Assembly (NCBI GenBank): GCA_024233935.1
Contig: JACKOY010000004.1
Location: 248,001 to 312,000 of the forward strand
DNA: 64,000 nt
Source: Spirochaetales bacterium
Lineage (GTDB): Bacteria; Spirochaetota; Leptospiria; Leptospirales; Leptonemataceae
Reading direction: 5' to 3'
A model generated the notes under the pieces. That model was given only the letters and a program-made list of their open reading frames with translations. It made no database searches and was not told the origin of the DNA. A program made the translations under genes and the position numbers. This document shows positions 8,403 to 16,814 of this stretch, piece by piece (positions within the stretch are counted from its first letter, which is position 1; each line of letters begins with the position of its first letter).

Positions 8403-9341
8403 CTATAGAAACAGGGAACTCACAGATTCTTCGTTGTGAATCCGTCGGATCGCTTCGCTGCAAAGCTGGGCGACGCTGCGAACGGTAAGCTTGTCGATTT
8501 TTTTGGAATCGGGCAGTTGAATTGAATTCGAGAGAATGACTTCGTCGAGTATGGAGTTCTGCAAACGCTCCACCGCCGGACCCGAGAGGACGGCATGGGT
8601 CGCACAGGCCAATACGCTGGTGGCGCCGCTATTTTTCAGTGCCTCGGCCGCTTTGGTGATCGTGCCGGCAGTGTCGATCATGTCATCGTACAGAATACAG
8701 GTCTTCCCGGCTACTTCGCCGATTACGTGCATGACTTCGGAAACATTCGCCTGAGGACGCCGCTTGTCGATGATCGCCAGGCCGGCGTTTATCTGGCGTG
8801 CCAGAAAGCGGGCCCGTTCCACTCCCCCTGAATCGGGAGACACAACAACCGGATCTTTCATGCCCTTCTTCAGAAGATAGTCCACAAAGACCGGGGCCGC
8901 GTAGAGATGGTCCACCGGAATGCGAAAGAACCCCTGGATCTGATCCGCGTGGAGGTCCATGCAGAGCACACGATCGGGCAGCATTGCTTCCAGCAGGTCG
9001 GCCACGACGCGCGCTGAAATCGGGACGCGCGGTTCGCTCTTACGATCCTGACGGCCGTAACCATAGTAGGGGATTACGACGGTGATGCGCGAGGCCGAAG
9101 CGCGACGAATCGCGTCGATCATAAGCAGGCACTCTACCAGATGGTCGTTGGCCGGCGCCGAGATGGGCTGGATCAAAAAGACGTCGCGCCCGCGCACGTT
9201 GTCTTCGAGCTTCACGGATATTTCACCGTCCGAGAACTGCTTCAGGCGGGCCTGTCCCAGGGTTGTCCCGAGATGCGCGCAGATCTCTTCGGCCAGAGGC
9301 CGGTTCGAGTTGCCGGAGAATATGAGCATTTCGTAGGACAT
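8403..9341 (-). CDS. prs: Ribose-phosphate pyrophosphokinase
   Basis: Makes PRPP from ribose 5-phosphate and ATP for nucleotide, His and Trp synthesis. At 312 residues it has normal length for class I enzymes. Visible motifs are the flexible FSDGEISVKLEDNVRG loop, PYYGYGRQDRK for ATP binding, the CMDLHADQIQGFF segment, and the PRPP-binding loop ILYDDMIDTAGT. The ATG overlaps the glmU stop (TGATG), so translation of the two genes is probably coupled. Confidence 0.97.
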   Translation of the reverse strand: MSYEMLIFSGNSNRPLAEEICAHLGTTLGQARLKQFSDGEISVKLEDNVRGRDVFLIQPISAPANDHLVECLLMIDAIRRASASRITVVIPYYGYGRQDRKSEPRVPISARVVADLLEAMLPDRVLCMDLHADQIQGFFRIPVDHLYAAPVFVDYLLKKGMKDPVVVSPDSGGVERARFLARQINAGLAIIDKRRPQANVSEVMHVIGEVAGKTCILYDDMIDTAGTITKAAEALKNSGATSVLACATHAVLSGPAVERLQNSILDEVILSNSIQLPDSKKIDKLTVRSVAQLCSEAIRRIHNEESVSSLFL

Positions 9342-10123
9342 CAGCGCATCGCCTTCAGGCGTTCTTCGAGTCGGTTCAGTTCCACGGGCGAGTTGACGCC
9401 CTGGGCTTCCCCTGAATCATCAAGGGACAGGGCGTTTACGCCCTGGCCGCGGGCCCGGTAGAGCGCGACAACGTCAGGTAGATAGTACTCCCCCTGGGCG
9501 TTGTTCGAACCCACTTCCCGCAACACGGAAAACACTTCCGGGCACTCAAAGATGTAGGTGCCGGTATTGACTTCGTGGATGGCGCGGGTCTGTTCCGACG
9601 CATCCTTTTCTTCAACGATGGCGCTCAGCTTGTGGGCCGCGTCGCGTACGATGCGACCGTAACCGGTGGGGTCTTCGAGCATGGCGCTGAGTACCGTGGC
9701 CCGGTTTGCCCCGGTCGCGTGAAAGCTGGCCAGCGCCTGGTAGGTCTCCGGCCGAATGGCGGGCATGTCTCCGGAAGCGACCATGACCGGTCCCACGTGA
9801 TCGCGCAATGTTCCTTCGGCGGACAGGAAGGCGTGGGCGGTGCCTTTCTGCTCTTCCTGAATGGCGAAGCTCAAATCTACGTCCGGTCGGCTCCGAAATG
9901 GCTCCGCGATCGCCTGGACCTGTTCGCGCTTGTAGCCCACTATAATAGAGAACTTTCGAAAACCGGCAGCGTAAAGGTGGTCGAGCACGTGGGCGAGCAA
10001 AGGCTTTCCCGCCAGCTCGACCGCGACTTTGGGCTTCTCCGATTTCATTCGGGTGCCCTTGCCGGCGGCCAGGATGACTACAGCACAGGACCGGGGGTCG
10101 GCTTGGTCGGATTGTGGGTGCAT
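9341..10123 (-). CDS. glmU: UDP-GlcNAc pyrophosphorylase, GlmU N-terminal domain only
   Basis: Nucleotidyltransferase that makes UDP-GlcNAc from UTP and GlcNAc-1-phosphate. The signature LAAGKGTRMKSEKPKV lies near the N-terminus; GDMPAI and EVNTGTYIF are further substrate-site segments. The protein is 260 residues and ends where the left-handed beta-helix acetyltransferase domain of bifunctional GlmU (about 450 residues) would begin. The following gene overlaps the stop, so this is the natural end and not a frameshift. The acetyl-transfer step must be supplied by another gene. The next transcribed gene is prs, and a tRNA gene lies 17 nt upstream. Confidence 0.9.
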   Translation of the reverse strand: MHPQSDQADPRSCAVVILAAGKGTRMKSEKPKVAVELAGKPLLAHVLDHLYAAGFRKFSIIVGYKREQVQAIAEPFRSRPDVDLSFAIQEEQKGTAHAFLSAEGTLRDHVGPVMVASGDMPAIRPETYQALASFHATGANRATVLSAMLEDPTGYGRIVRDAAHKLSAIVEEKDASEQTRAIHEVNTGTYIFECPEVFSVLREVGSNNAQGEYYLPDVVALYRARGQGVNALSLDDSGEAQGVNSPVELNRLEERLKAMR

Positions 10124-10140
10124 GCTGAATACTTACGATG

Positions 10141-10212
10141 CTGGGCCGGGAGGATTCGAACCTCCGGATGGCGGGACCAAAACCCGCTGCCTTACCGCTT
10201 GGCGACGGCCCA
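10141..10212 (-). tRNA. tRNA-Gln (anticodon TTG)
   Basis: A 72-nt cloverleaf on the minus strand. The 7-bp acceptor stem is TGGGCCG with CGGCCCA. The anticodon stem GCGGG/CCCGC encloses the loop TTTTGGT, giving anticodon TTG. The T arm is GGAGG-TTCGAAT-CCTCC. The discriminator base is G and CCA is not encoded. It sits between ispE (8 nt) and glmU (17 nt), all on the same strand, so it is probably processed from a transcript that also carries mRNA. Confidence 0.96.
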
Positions 10213-10219
10213 ATTTCCT

Positions 10220-11167
10220 TCAACTACCAGGGGTTTCGAACAACTGCCGTTCAGAAGGCCCGGGCCCGCGCGGTATCCAGAACGCAAAGGGCTCCAGCTG
10301 AACGCCCTCTCTTGCGAGTGGTGCGCGCAGGAAATCTTGCGCAACATCCCGGGCTTCCGAATTCGCGAAAAGAGCATACACCACCGCACCGGACCCGGAG
10401 AGGGCCGCGTAGTCCGCACCGTTACGGTAAAAGTGCTCTTTGACACGAGCGAGGATGGGATGCATCTTGAAAACTGGTTCCTCAAAATCGTTTACCAGTA
10501 TCCGGGCTGCCTTCCAATCCGACCGGCCCAGCGCCTGCTCGACCGATTTCGAAAACCCTGACAAAGTTTCCGGCGGCGGGTCACCCTGTAAATCTCTTTT
10601 CAAGGCGGAGTAGGCCATTGCGGTCGCAATTTGCAGATCAGAAAGCGCAAGCAGACCGAAGGCAGTTCCCAGTTGCACGGGTCGCCTGCGTTCGCCGATG
10701 CCGGTGACCAGGGCGGGCTCTGGATGGAGAAAGAAGGGCACATCGGCGCCGGCCCGAAGTGCAAGGTTGGCCAGTTCGGCCGCGCTATCGTTCCATAGAC
10801 CGCTTTCGGCCAGCAGGCGGAGCAGGGTGCCCGCATCGGAACTGCCGCCGCCAAGACCGGCGCCGGTCGGAACCCGTTTGATCAGACGGACCCGCACAGC
10901 GGTCCGTCGCGCGGGCCGGGTCCAGTCGAGAACCCGCCAGACCAGATTCGACTGGAGATCTCCACGCTCGCTGACCTGTTCGAAACTCGCGGCCGCCGGG
11001 CCGCTCAAATGGTTTTCGGTCTCCAGCTGATCCTGTTCAGCCGGCTCGATTTCGATCCCGTCACCGAAGTCGATCGGAACGAATATGCTCGAAAGGTAGT
11101 GGTACCCGTCGGGCTTGCGGCGGTGGTGCACCTGGAGGCCCAGGTTTATCTTAGCGGGGGCGAGCAA
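10220..11167 (-). CDS. ispE: 4-diphosphocytidyl-2-C-methyl-D-erythritol kinase
   Basis: GHMP kinase of the non-mevalonate isoprenoid pathway. Motif 1 is APAKINLGLQV at the N-terminus. The ATP loop is PTGAGLGGGSSDAG, and the C-terminal LSGSGAVVYALF is GHMP motif 3. The start appears to be a TTG at 11167, since the conserved APAKINL begins three codons later and no ATG is available upstream before the rpmG stop. It begins 12 nt after rpmG. The length of 315 residues is normal. Confidence 0.94.
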   Translation of the reverse strand: MLAPAKINLGLQVHHRRKPDGYHYLSSIFVPIDFGDGIEIEPAEQDQLETENHLSGPAAASFEQVSERGDLQSNLVWRVLDWTRPARRTAVRVRLIKRVPTGAGLGGGSSDAGTLLRLLAESGLWNDSAAELANLALRAGADVPFFLHPEPALVTGIGERRRPVQLGTAFGLLALSDLQIATAMAYSALKRDLQGDPPPETLSGFSKSVEQALGRSDWKAARILVNDFEEPVFKMHPILARVKEHFYRNGADYAALSGSGAVVYALFANSEARDVAQDFLRAPLAREGVQLEPFAFWIPRGPGPSERQLFETPGS

Positions 11168-11178
11168 GGCCCGACGGC

Positions 11179-11337
11179 CTACTTGCTGAGCTTCTTCTCG
11201 ACGAACTTCACGTGCTTGCGGGCGCGCGGGTCAAACTTCATGACCTCCAGCTTGCCCTGCTGCTTCTTCTTGTTCTTCGTGAAGGTATAGAAATAACCCG
11301 TTCCGGCGGTGGACTCGAGCTTCATCAATTCACGCAT
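11179..11337 (-). CDS. rpmG: Ribosomal protein bL33
   Basis: A 52-residue basic protein on the minus strand matching bL33 of the large subunit: STAGTGYFYTFTKNKK near the start, then KLEVMKFDPRARKHVKF and a Lys-rich end. This form lacks the four zinc-binding Cys residues, so it is the zinc-independent type. Translation from the ATG at 11337 gives the usual MRE N-terminus. It is followed after 12 nt by ispE. Confidence 0.93.
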   Translation of the reverse strand: MRELMKLESTAGTGYFYTFTKNKKKQQGKLEVMKFDPRARKHVKFVEKKLSK

Positions 11338-11400
11338 AAGGCCAGAGGCGACGTGGGCCGGGGTCTGTCCAGCCGAAAACCGGAGCCGGGCACCGGACCT

Positions 11401-12381
11401 TCAGCCCTTCTTGCCCAGGCGCACCTGGGAAAGCTTTTCGTAGATGCGTCGTCGGGCCCGGTTGATGCCTCCGACCGGCTCATGCTCCGGCAGAGCATGC
11501 CAGGGTGAAAACCGGAGGGCTTCCACTGCCGCCTCCTGCTCGGGGGTCGGCTCCTGTTTCGGGATCTCCAGGCGGGCCACCGGCACGAAAGGCGCCCGGT
11601 GTTCGTCCCAATCCACCGTTGCGTTCTCCAGGGGCATGCGGCGCGGGTCGCTACGGATCTGGACCATAAAGTCGTAGGTAGCCGTAGCGTGTTTGATGTG
11701 GGACCGAGCGGCAGTCCCAAGATAGTCGGCGGTTGACTTTTCGATCCGCGGTCCTGCGTGGGCCGAAGTCGGGACCAGAGAGTACTTCACAAATCGATCA
11801 TTTCCGAAGCGATAGGGGGTCATGCTCCAGTAGCGCAATTCGACCGGGCAATCAGGGCTTTTTGCAGAAGCCAGAAGGCGCAGTAGAACGCCCGGATGCG
11901 GATCGAATGGGTTCAAGAAGTATCGCAGCGCCGTTCCCTTCGCGAGGTTCAGGGTCATTTCGTAGAAGCCCTTCACGTCCGGAATCGGCATGATGGGATG
12001 ACTGTTCAAGATGAAGTCGTGTCCGGGATCGCCGCCGTCCGGTAGCGTGTTGAGCTTCGTGCCGGGAACATCGAGCAGCTTAATGGCGAGCCCGCGAATG
12101 CCTTTCTTCTGGTCGGACTCCACGATGGCCGATGCGTTGGAAAAACGCAGGCGGGCTTCGTACGTGGCAGGACGCGCGAACAAACCGACCTTGAGGTTGT
12201 CCGGTAGATCGGGCAGTACGGTGAAGGCGCCATGAAAACCCGCCAGGGCTTTTGGATGCAGGGCGCGCTTCTTGCGATCGGTAGCAGGTCGTGCCCGCAA
12301 ACCCAGAATCAAGAGCTGCTCCAGCTTCTCGGTGTATTCCTGCTCTTCCGCCAGTTTCGCTGCGCTCAATTCGTCGCTCAT
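11401..12381 (-). CDS. Catalase-like haem protein (short, y4iL-type)
   Basis: This 326-residue protein carries the catalase-core pattern without the C-terminal catalase part. HPKALAGFHGAFTV holds candidate distal His residues. FSNAS followed by GIRGLAIKLLDVPG matches the RFS...RGFAIKFY region, and FILNSHPIMPIPD matches the Asn motif. The C-terminus has GGINRARRRIYEKLSQVR, typical of the short catalase-like family that includes y4iL. Such proteins are probably haem peroxidases; catalase activity is not assured, because the classical proximal Tyr region is not recognisable. There is no signal peptide. It lies upstream of rpmG on the same strand, 63 nt apart. Confidence 0.8.
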   Translation of the reverse strand: MSDELSAAKLAEEQEYTEKLEQLLILGLRARPATDRKKRALHPKALAGFHGAFTVLPDLPDNLKVGLFARPATYEARLRFSNASAIVESDQKKGIRGLAIKLLDVPGTKLNTLPDGGDPGHDFILNSHPIMPIPDVKGFYEMTLNLAKGTALRYFLNPFDPHPGVLLRLLASAKSPDCPVELRYWSMTPYRFGNDRFVKYSLVPTSAHAGPRIEKSTADYLGTAARSHIKHATATYDFMVQIRSDPRRMPLENATVDWDEHRAPFVPVARLEIPKQEPTPEQEAAVEALRFSPWHALPEHEPVGGINRARRRIYEKLSQVRLGKKG

Positions 12382-12465
12382 CGTCCGCTCCAGGAAGAAA
12401 GGAACGGCGCGGCCACGTTCGCTGCAACTAATTAAAAGTCCTCAACTGAACTCTGTGCCGATCGC

Positions 12466-13002
12466 ATGGATTTCAAAAAAACGGCGCAACAGATCGCACT
12501 CCGGCGACCTCGGGAAAGTATGGGAAATACAATCGAGTGGACTGCGCGGGCGACCGAGCCCGGACTGCCGGCCTGCACATTTCTGGTACCGGCCCGGCTG
12601 GTTACGTATCTGCGTCGGCGCAAAAAGAAGCACAAAGGTGTCGTCCGGTATCTTGCTCACCTGCTCCGGCTGGCCCCGTCCTATCGTCGGGCCGGGCTTC
12701 TGCCGAATGTTCAGCGAACGACCCGCTACTATCAGCGTTCCGGCCAGGCTCTGGATCCCTGGCACGTGCGGGTCCCCGCACACCATTGGACCGAGCTTCG
12801 GTGCCTGGCCGGCAGCTGCGGGGTCACCATGACCCACATGTTTTCCATCCTGGTGGACATCGAGAGATCGGGTAAATTTAAACCAAAGGGAGAAGCTCCG
12901 ACCTCCTTTTGGAAAAATATCGGTTTTTGGGAGGCCCGGCGCGAAGAGGACCTGGTCACAGAGCGGCACGTGATCCTGGTGACCCAGGCGAAGCCCCCTT
13001 AG
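12466..13002 (+). CDS. DUF1564 family protein
   Basis: The protein has 178 residues and is very basic in the middle. It shows the DUF1564 pattern: a hydrophobic TFLVPARLVTYLRRR entry segment, a short RYYQRSGQ stretch, then VPAHHWTELRCLAGSCGVTMTHMFSILVDIE. DUF1564 is a multi-copy family of unknown function that I know only from Leptospira and its relatives. A second copy lies at 42363-42869. A longer minus-strand frame covers the same place but has no recognisable content. The Arg/Lys patch suggests nucleic-acid contact, but this is only a guess. Confidence 0.8.
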   Translation: MDFKKTAQQIALRRPRESMGNTIEWTARATEPGLPACTFLVPARLVTYLRRRKKKHKGVVRYLAHLLRLAPSYRRAGLLPNVQRTTRYYQRSGQALDPWHVRVPAHHWTELRCLAGSCGVTMTHMFSILVDIERSGKFKPKGEAPTSFWKNIGFWEARREEDLVTERHVILVTQAKPP

Positions 13003-13157
13003 ATGCCCCGATTCCGTTTTTCCAGCCGAAATTTGAGCGTTGCCCCGATGGATCGCGGGGGAGGTGCGCGCGGGAGCAGGAAAAAAATGGGTGCGGGAGG
13101 GCGCGCGAAACGGAGCATGCGCAATAGAAGCAGGCAACGGGAGGAGTGCGTTTTTTT
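13003..13157. other. Intergenic region before the solute-binding lipoprotein
   Basis: This 155-nt stretch has no gene. It ends with GGGAGG (13139-13144) ahead of two possible in-frame starts: a GTG at 13146, almost touching the site, and an ATG at 13158, 13 nt after it. The ATG gives the better signal peptide and I prefer it. No convincing promoter is visible. Confidence 0.5.
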
Positions 13158-13991
13158 ATGAGGACAATCGTGAATGCGACGACAGCTACGTTTCTGACGA
13201 TTGCGATCCTGTCTCTTTCTGCATGCGGAGGCTCCGAGCAGCCGGCAACGGACCCTGAGGAACAAGCCGCCCCGGTCGATCCCGATGCGATTTCGATCCG
13301 GGCTGATCTGTGGTGCCCCTTCAACTGTGAGCCCGAAGGGGAGCATCAGGGTTTCATGATTGATGTTGCGCGAGCCGCCTTTGCGCTGGAAGGCCGTCCG
13401 GTTGATTATCAATTGATGAGCTGGGCTCGCGCAATCGAAGAGACCCGCGCCGGCCGCTTTCATGCGATTGTAGGCGCTTACAGAAGTGACGCTCCGGATT
13501 TCATTTTTCCGGCCGAAGAAATTGGAATTTCGCGAGACATCTTTCTGGTCCGGGACGATAGCCGGTGGACCTACTCGGGGATTGGCTCGCTCTCCGGCGT
13601 GACGCTCGGAGTCATCCATGAGTACGGTTACGGCGCAGAAGTGGATGCTTATGTTGAAGCTCACAAAGATGACGAAACCCGAATACAGGTCGTATTCAGC
13701 GAGGATGGCCTCGCGCAAAACTTTCGCAAACTCTTGCTCGGTCGGATAACGGCTGTCGTGGAAAACGAGAATCGAGCGCTTTATTATCTCGACCAGAATC
13801 CCCGGATCGCTGCCCGTGTGCGCCCGGCCGGTTCTCCGGGCCAGGCCCAGAGGACGTTTATCGCTTTTTCTCCGGCACGGGCCGAATCCCGGGAGCTTGC
13901 AGGTTTGCTGGACACCGGCATTCGCGCGTTGCGCGCAAGTGGCCGCCTCGCAGAAATCCTGGCATACTACGGGTTGGATGACTGGAAATAG
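13158..13991 (+). CDS. Extracellular solute-binding lipoprotein (SBP family 3-like)
   Basis: Lipoprotein with the signal sequence MRTIVNATTATFLTIAILSL and lipobox LSAC. The mature part follows the type-3 solute-binding (amino-acid binding / sensor) pattern: ISIRADLWCPFN, then GFMIDVARAAF, VDYQLMSWARAIEETRAGRFHAIVG, a second lobe with GVTLGVIHEYGYG, and a final LRASGRLAEILAYYGL. No ABC permease or ATPase gene is nearby. Instead the next gene, 3 nt downstream, encodes a membrane sensor with an ATPase output domain, so I infer that this protein senses a ligand rather than feeding a transporter. The ligand is unknown. Confidence 0.85.
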   Translation: MRTIVNATTATFLTIAILSLSACGGSEQPATDPEEQAAPVDPDAISIRADLWCPFNCEPEGEHQGFMIDVARAAFALEGRPVDYQLMSWARAIEETRAGRFHAIVGAYRSDAPDFIFPAEEIGISRDIFLVRDDSRWTYSGIGSLSGVTLGVIHEYGYGAEVDAYVEAHKDDETRIQVVFSEDGLAQNFRKLLLGRITAVVENENRALYYLDQNPRIAARVRPAGSPGQAQRTFIAFSPARAESRELAGLLDTGIRALRASGRLAEILAYYGLDDWK

Positions 13992-13994
13992 AAC

Positions 13995-15584
13995 GTGCGT
14001 TTGATTCCGGCTTTAAAGAGGCGGACCCTCGCCCGTGACCTGGCCATCGGCCTTACGATAGCAGTTTCGGTTGTTCTGTTCCTGGTGTCGGTGGTCGTGT
14101 ATACTCTTCTCGTAAACGAGGCCGACGCGCGGCTCAAAGATCGTGTTGTTGAGAAAGCAGACCGATTGGTTGATGTGCTCGCCCCGCGACTCTGGAACCT
14201 GGATTACGATTCCGTCGAGCGCATCGGGAACGCTTACGCTGATTCGTCGGACATCGCGTTTATTCAGTTGCATGAACCGGGCGGAGAACAATTCGTCTTT
14301 GCGGCCGAAGATGCCGACGTACATGCCTACGATTATGTCATGGAACGCGAAGTCGTGTACCATGACGAATCGGTGGGCACCCTTGCGATTTATGTGACGC
14401 GGAGTTCGATCCACACTCTACGCCTTGGCATTTTCTTATCTTCACTTCTGGCCGCGTTTGTGTCAGTTACCACAATTCTGTTTGTGACTCATTTTTTGTT
14501 TCGGCGTTTTCTGCAGCGGCCAATTGTGAGGGTTCAAAGGGGCCTGGCGCAGCTTTCGGCGGGAAACTATGCGTATCGCATTGCGCCGGCCGGCCAGGAA
14601 GACGTGAACGAAATCGTGGACGGCATCAATGGCATGGCAGAGCAGATTCAGAAGCGCGAGGCCGAGCTGCGGGACTCGGAACAGAAGTATCGCTTCCTGG
14701 TTGAGGACTCCGGCGATCTGATCTTTTCTCTGGATTCTCATGGCCAGATTGTGACCATGAATCAAGCCGTGCGGCGCCTGCTGGGTCGGCCCGTGAAATC
14801 CGTGGTGGGCGAACTCTTCGTCGATTTGCTCTATCGTGCAGGAAATATTCGCGATCTGGTCCGGGTGGAGCAGGCCATGAAGGCGATCCGGCGTTTGGAG
14901 TCAGGCGAAAAATCCACCAGTTTGAGTCTTGAGCTTGGAACCACTCAGAATGAGCCGAGGGAGATGCTTATCCAGCTGGAACGGGTTGATACCGATCGCG
15001 GTGACGTAATGATCCTTGGCAAGGCGATGTTGCCGGCGGAAAACCTGCTGGGCAAACACACGGAGCGCGAGACCCGCAAATTTGTGATTGGTAATTACAT
15101 TTCCGTCGCGGACCTGATCTTGAACGCCATCACCGTAAACCTAACCCGCTATTGCCCGGAAGATCTCGCCACCGAAATGAAGATGGGCGTCAAGGAAATG
15201 CTCACGAACGCGATTGAGCACGGCAATCTGGCGATTACCTTCGATGAAAAGCACAAAGCCACAACGGAAGAGACCTACTACGACCTGATCAAGAAACGGC
15301 AAAAACATCCGGAGTACCGCAAGCGCACTGTGATGATCTATTACTCGTTGCGCCCCGAACGGGTCATGTTTGTCATCCGCGACCAGGGAGCCGGTTTCGA
15401 CCATCAGGCCGCCCTGAAGCGCGGGGAAGTCGAGTCTGAACGCTTTCATGGTCGGGGCATTCTTGTGACCCGTCACATGTTTGACGTCGTGCGCTACAAC
15501 GAGCGCGGCAACCAGGTGACACTCGTGAAATACTTTGCCCCACGACGGGGGGTCGGGGCCGGTTCTCGCGAAACGGCGGCCTGA
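13995..15584 (+). CDS. Membrane sensor: extracytoplasmic domain-HAMP-PAS-RsbW-like ATPase
   Basis: A 529-residue membrane sensor starting at a GTG. A membrane helix at about 15-40 is followed by an extracytoplasmic domain to about 140 and a second helix at about 141-164. A HAMP-type linker follows, then a PAS-like domain from about 230 (YRFLVEDSGDLIFSLDSHGQIV). The C-terminal ATPase of the anti-sigma/serine-kinase (HATPase_c_2) kind has N box EMLTNAIEHGN, G1 RDQGAGFD and G2 GRGILVTRHMFD. There is no HisKA dimerisation box with a phospho-His, so output is probably partner switching rather than phosphorelay. It is 3 nt downstream of the solute-binding lipoprotein gene and probably works with it. 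Confidence 0.85.
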   Translation: MRLIPALKRRTLARDLAIGLTIAVSVVLFLVSVVVYTLLVNEADARLKDRVVEKADRLVDVLAPRLWNLDYDSVERIGNAYADSSDIAFIQLHEPGGEQFVFAAEDADVHAYDYVMEREVVYHDESVGTLAIYVTRSSIHTLRLGIFLSSLLAAFVSVTTILFVTHFLFRRFLQRPIVRVQRGLAQLSAGNYAYRIAPAGQEDVNEIVDGINGMAEQIQKREAELRDSEQKYRFLVEDSGDLIFSLDSHGQIVTMNQAVRRLLGRPVKSVVGELFVDLLYRAGNIRDLVRVEQAMKAIRRLESGEKSTSLSLELGTTQNEPREMLIQLERVDTDRGDVMILGKAMLPAENLLGKHTERETRKFVIGNYISVADLILNAITVNLTRYCPEDLATEMKMGVKEMLTNAIEHGNLAITFDEKHKATTEETYYDLIKKRQKHPEYRKRTVMIYYSLRPERVMFVIRDQGAGFDHQAALKRGEVESERFHGRGILVTRHMFDVVRYNERGNQVTLVKYFAPRRGVGAGSRETAA

Positions 15585-15616
15585 ACTCCCAATCGAGCTT
15601 GCAGCCCAGGGGCCCA

Positions 15617-16279
15617 ATGGGCAAATGGTGTATGGTTCGACTGGGGCGCTCTGCAATTCTTCTGCTGATTGTTACGGTGGCGGTGTGTGCGGAGGAGGCC
15701 CCGGAGTACAGAACGTTGCCGGGAAACCCTTCGATTCGCTATCGTGTCGTCGATCCGGCTACAATCGACAGGGGGCACGGAGTGCAGGAAGTTGCCATCA
15801 TCACCACGCGGCATGGCGAGATCGTCATGCGTTTTCATCCCGAGCTGGCGCCAAAACACGTGGAGAGTTTCAAGAAACTTGCGCGTGATGGCTTCTACGA
15901 CGGGACCACCTTTCATCGCGTCATCGAGAATTTCATGATTCAGGGCGGAGATCCGAATTCGCGCGATGCGGACAATCGATCCGCGCATGGAACCGGCGGT
16001 CCCGGTTACACGATCCCGGCCGAGTTCACGGACGTTTCCCATAAACGGGGCATCGTTTCGGCCGCCCGTAGTTCCAATCCGGACAGCGCGGGCTCGCAGT
16101 TCTTTATTTGCGTGGCGGACGCGCCCTGGCTCGACAAGCAGTACTCGATCTTTGGCGAAGTGGTCGAAGGCATGGATGTGGTCGATCGCATAGTCGCGGA
16201 ACCGCGTGATCGCAATGACAATCCCATGGAACGGGTTGAGATTCGCGTGCGGATCGAGTCCCGCGATCTGGGCAACTAA
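15617..16279 (+). CDS. Secreted peptidyl-prolyl cis-trans isomerase, cyclophilin type
   Basis: Cyclophilin that accelerates Xaa-Pro isomerisation during folding outside the cytoplasm. A signal peptide (MVRLGRSAILLLIVTVAVCA) precedes the domain. Core motifs are DGFYDGTTFHRVIENFMIQGGD (catalytic Arg in FHRV), SAGSQFFI and WLDKQYSIFGEVVEGMDVVD. I chose the ATG at 15617; a TTG at 15599 is in frame upstream, and the ATG at 15632 lies immediately before the signal sequence. An extra 40-residue segment follows the signal before the first beta strand. The gene starts 32 nt after the sensor gene but its function appears unrelated. Confidence 0.9.
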   Translation: MGKWCMVRLGRSAILLLIVTVAVCAEEAPEYRTLPGNPSIRYRVVDPATIDRGHGVQEVAIITTRHGEIVMRFHPELAPKHVESFKKLARDGFYDGTTFHRVIENFMIQGGDPNSRDADNRSAHGTGGPGYTIPAEFTDVSHKRGIVSAARSSNPDSAGSQFFICVADAPWLDKQYSIFGEVVEGMDVVDRIVAEPRDRNDNPMERVEIRVRIESRDLGN

Positions 16280-16289
16280 GAGCGGTTGC

Positions 16290-16814
16290 TTAACGGACGC
16301 GTAATGCGGCGTCGTCCCGGCGCTGCATTTCTGAGGCCTTCGTCAGGTCCCTTACTGCAAAGCAAAGTACGCCCAGGGCCAGAGCTGTAAGCAGATACGC
16401 AAGCCAGGTCTCATTGTGTGCCGCGCGGACCCTGGTCGGCGCCAGCAAACGCGTGAAAAGTATCGGGAGTAAGTGCGCCAGGAAAGCTCCGTACAGGATT
16501 GCCATCAGGGTATGGGTGATGCGTTCGCCCGCAAAGAGTGGCCTGCGCCTGTCTTCCTCCAGAAAATCGAGCAGCGTTACAACGATCTCAAAAAGCAGGA
16601 GCGCTCCGAAAGCGGCGGCCCAGGCGCCGAAGAGTTCGGTCCAGGCCAGGCACAGAAAGATGACGCCGTAAGCAACGTTGCGCAGTCCGTGGAGGATCAA
16701 TTCGCGCCAGTGTTTTGGCGTCGAGGGAAGTCGGGCGCGGTACTCGTGATAATAGAAAGTGTCGAAGGCGCCCAGGGCGCCCTGGGCGAGTAGAATATAA
16801 ATCGCCGTTGTCAT
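16290..16814 (-). CDS. Multi-pass membrane protein, unknown
   Basis: A 174-residue protein with about five hydrophobic segments. The start at 16814 overlaps the stop of the upstream gene (ATGA), so the two are translationally coupled; the longer frame to 17024 overlaps that gene and is unlikely. Features include FDTFYYHEYRARLP after the first helix and a conserved-looking HGLRNVAYGVIF. I do not recognise a characterised family. Linkage to the DUF4166 protein suggests a joint membrane function. Confidence 0.75.
   Translation of the reverse strand: MTTAIYILLAQGALGAFDTFYYHEYRARLPSTPKHWRELILHGLRNVAYGVIFLCLAWTELFGAWAAAFGALLLFEIVVTLLDFLEEDRRRPLFAGERITHTLMAILYGAFLAHLLPILFTRLLAPTRVRAAHNETWLAYLLTALALGVLCFAVRDLTKASEMQRRDDAALRVR

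Noticed and set aside
12442..13137. 231-codon minus-strand frame over the DUF1564 gene
   Set aside because: Composition is low-information and no motif is visible; the plus-strand product shows the DUF1564 pattern.
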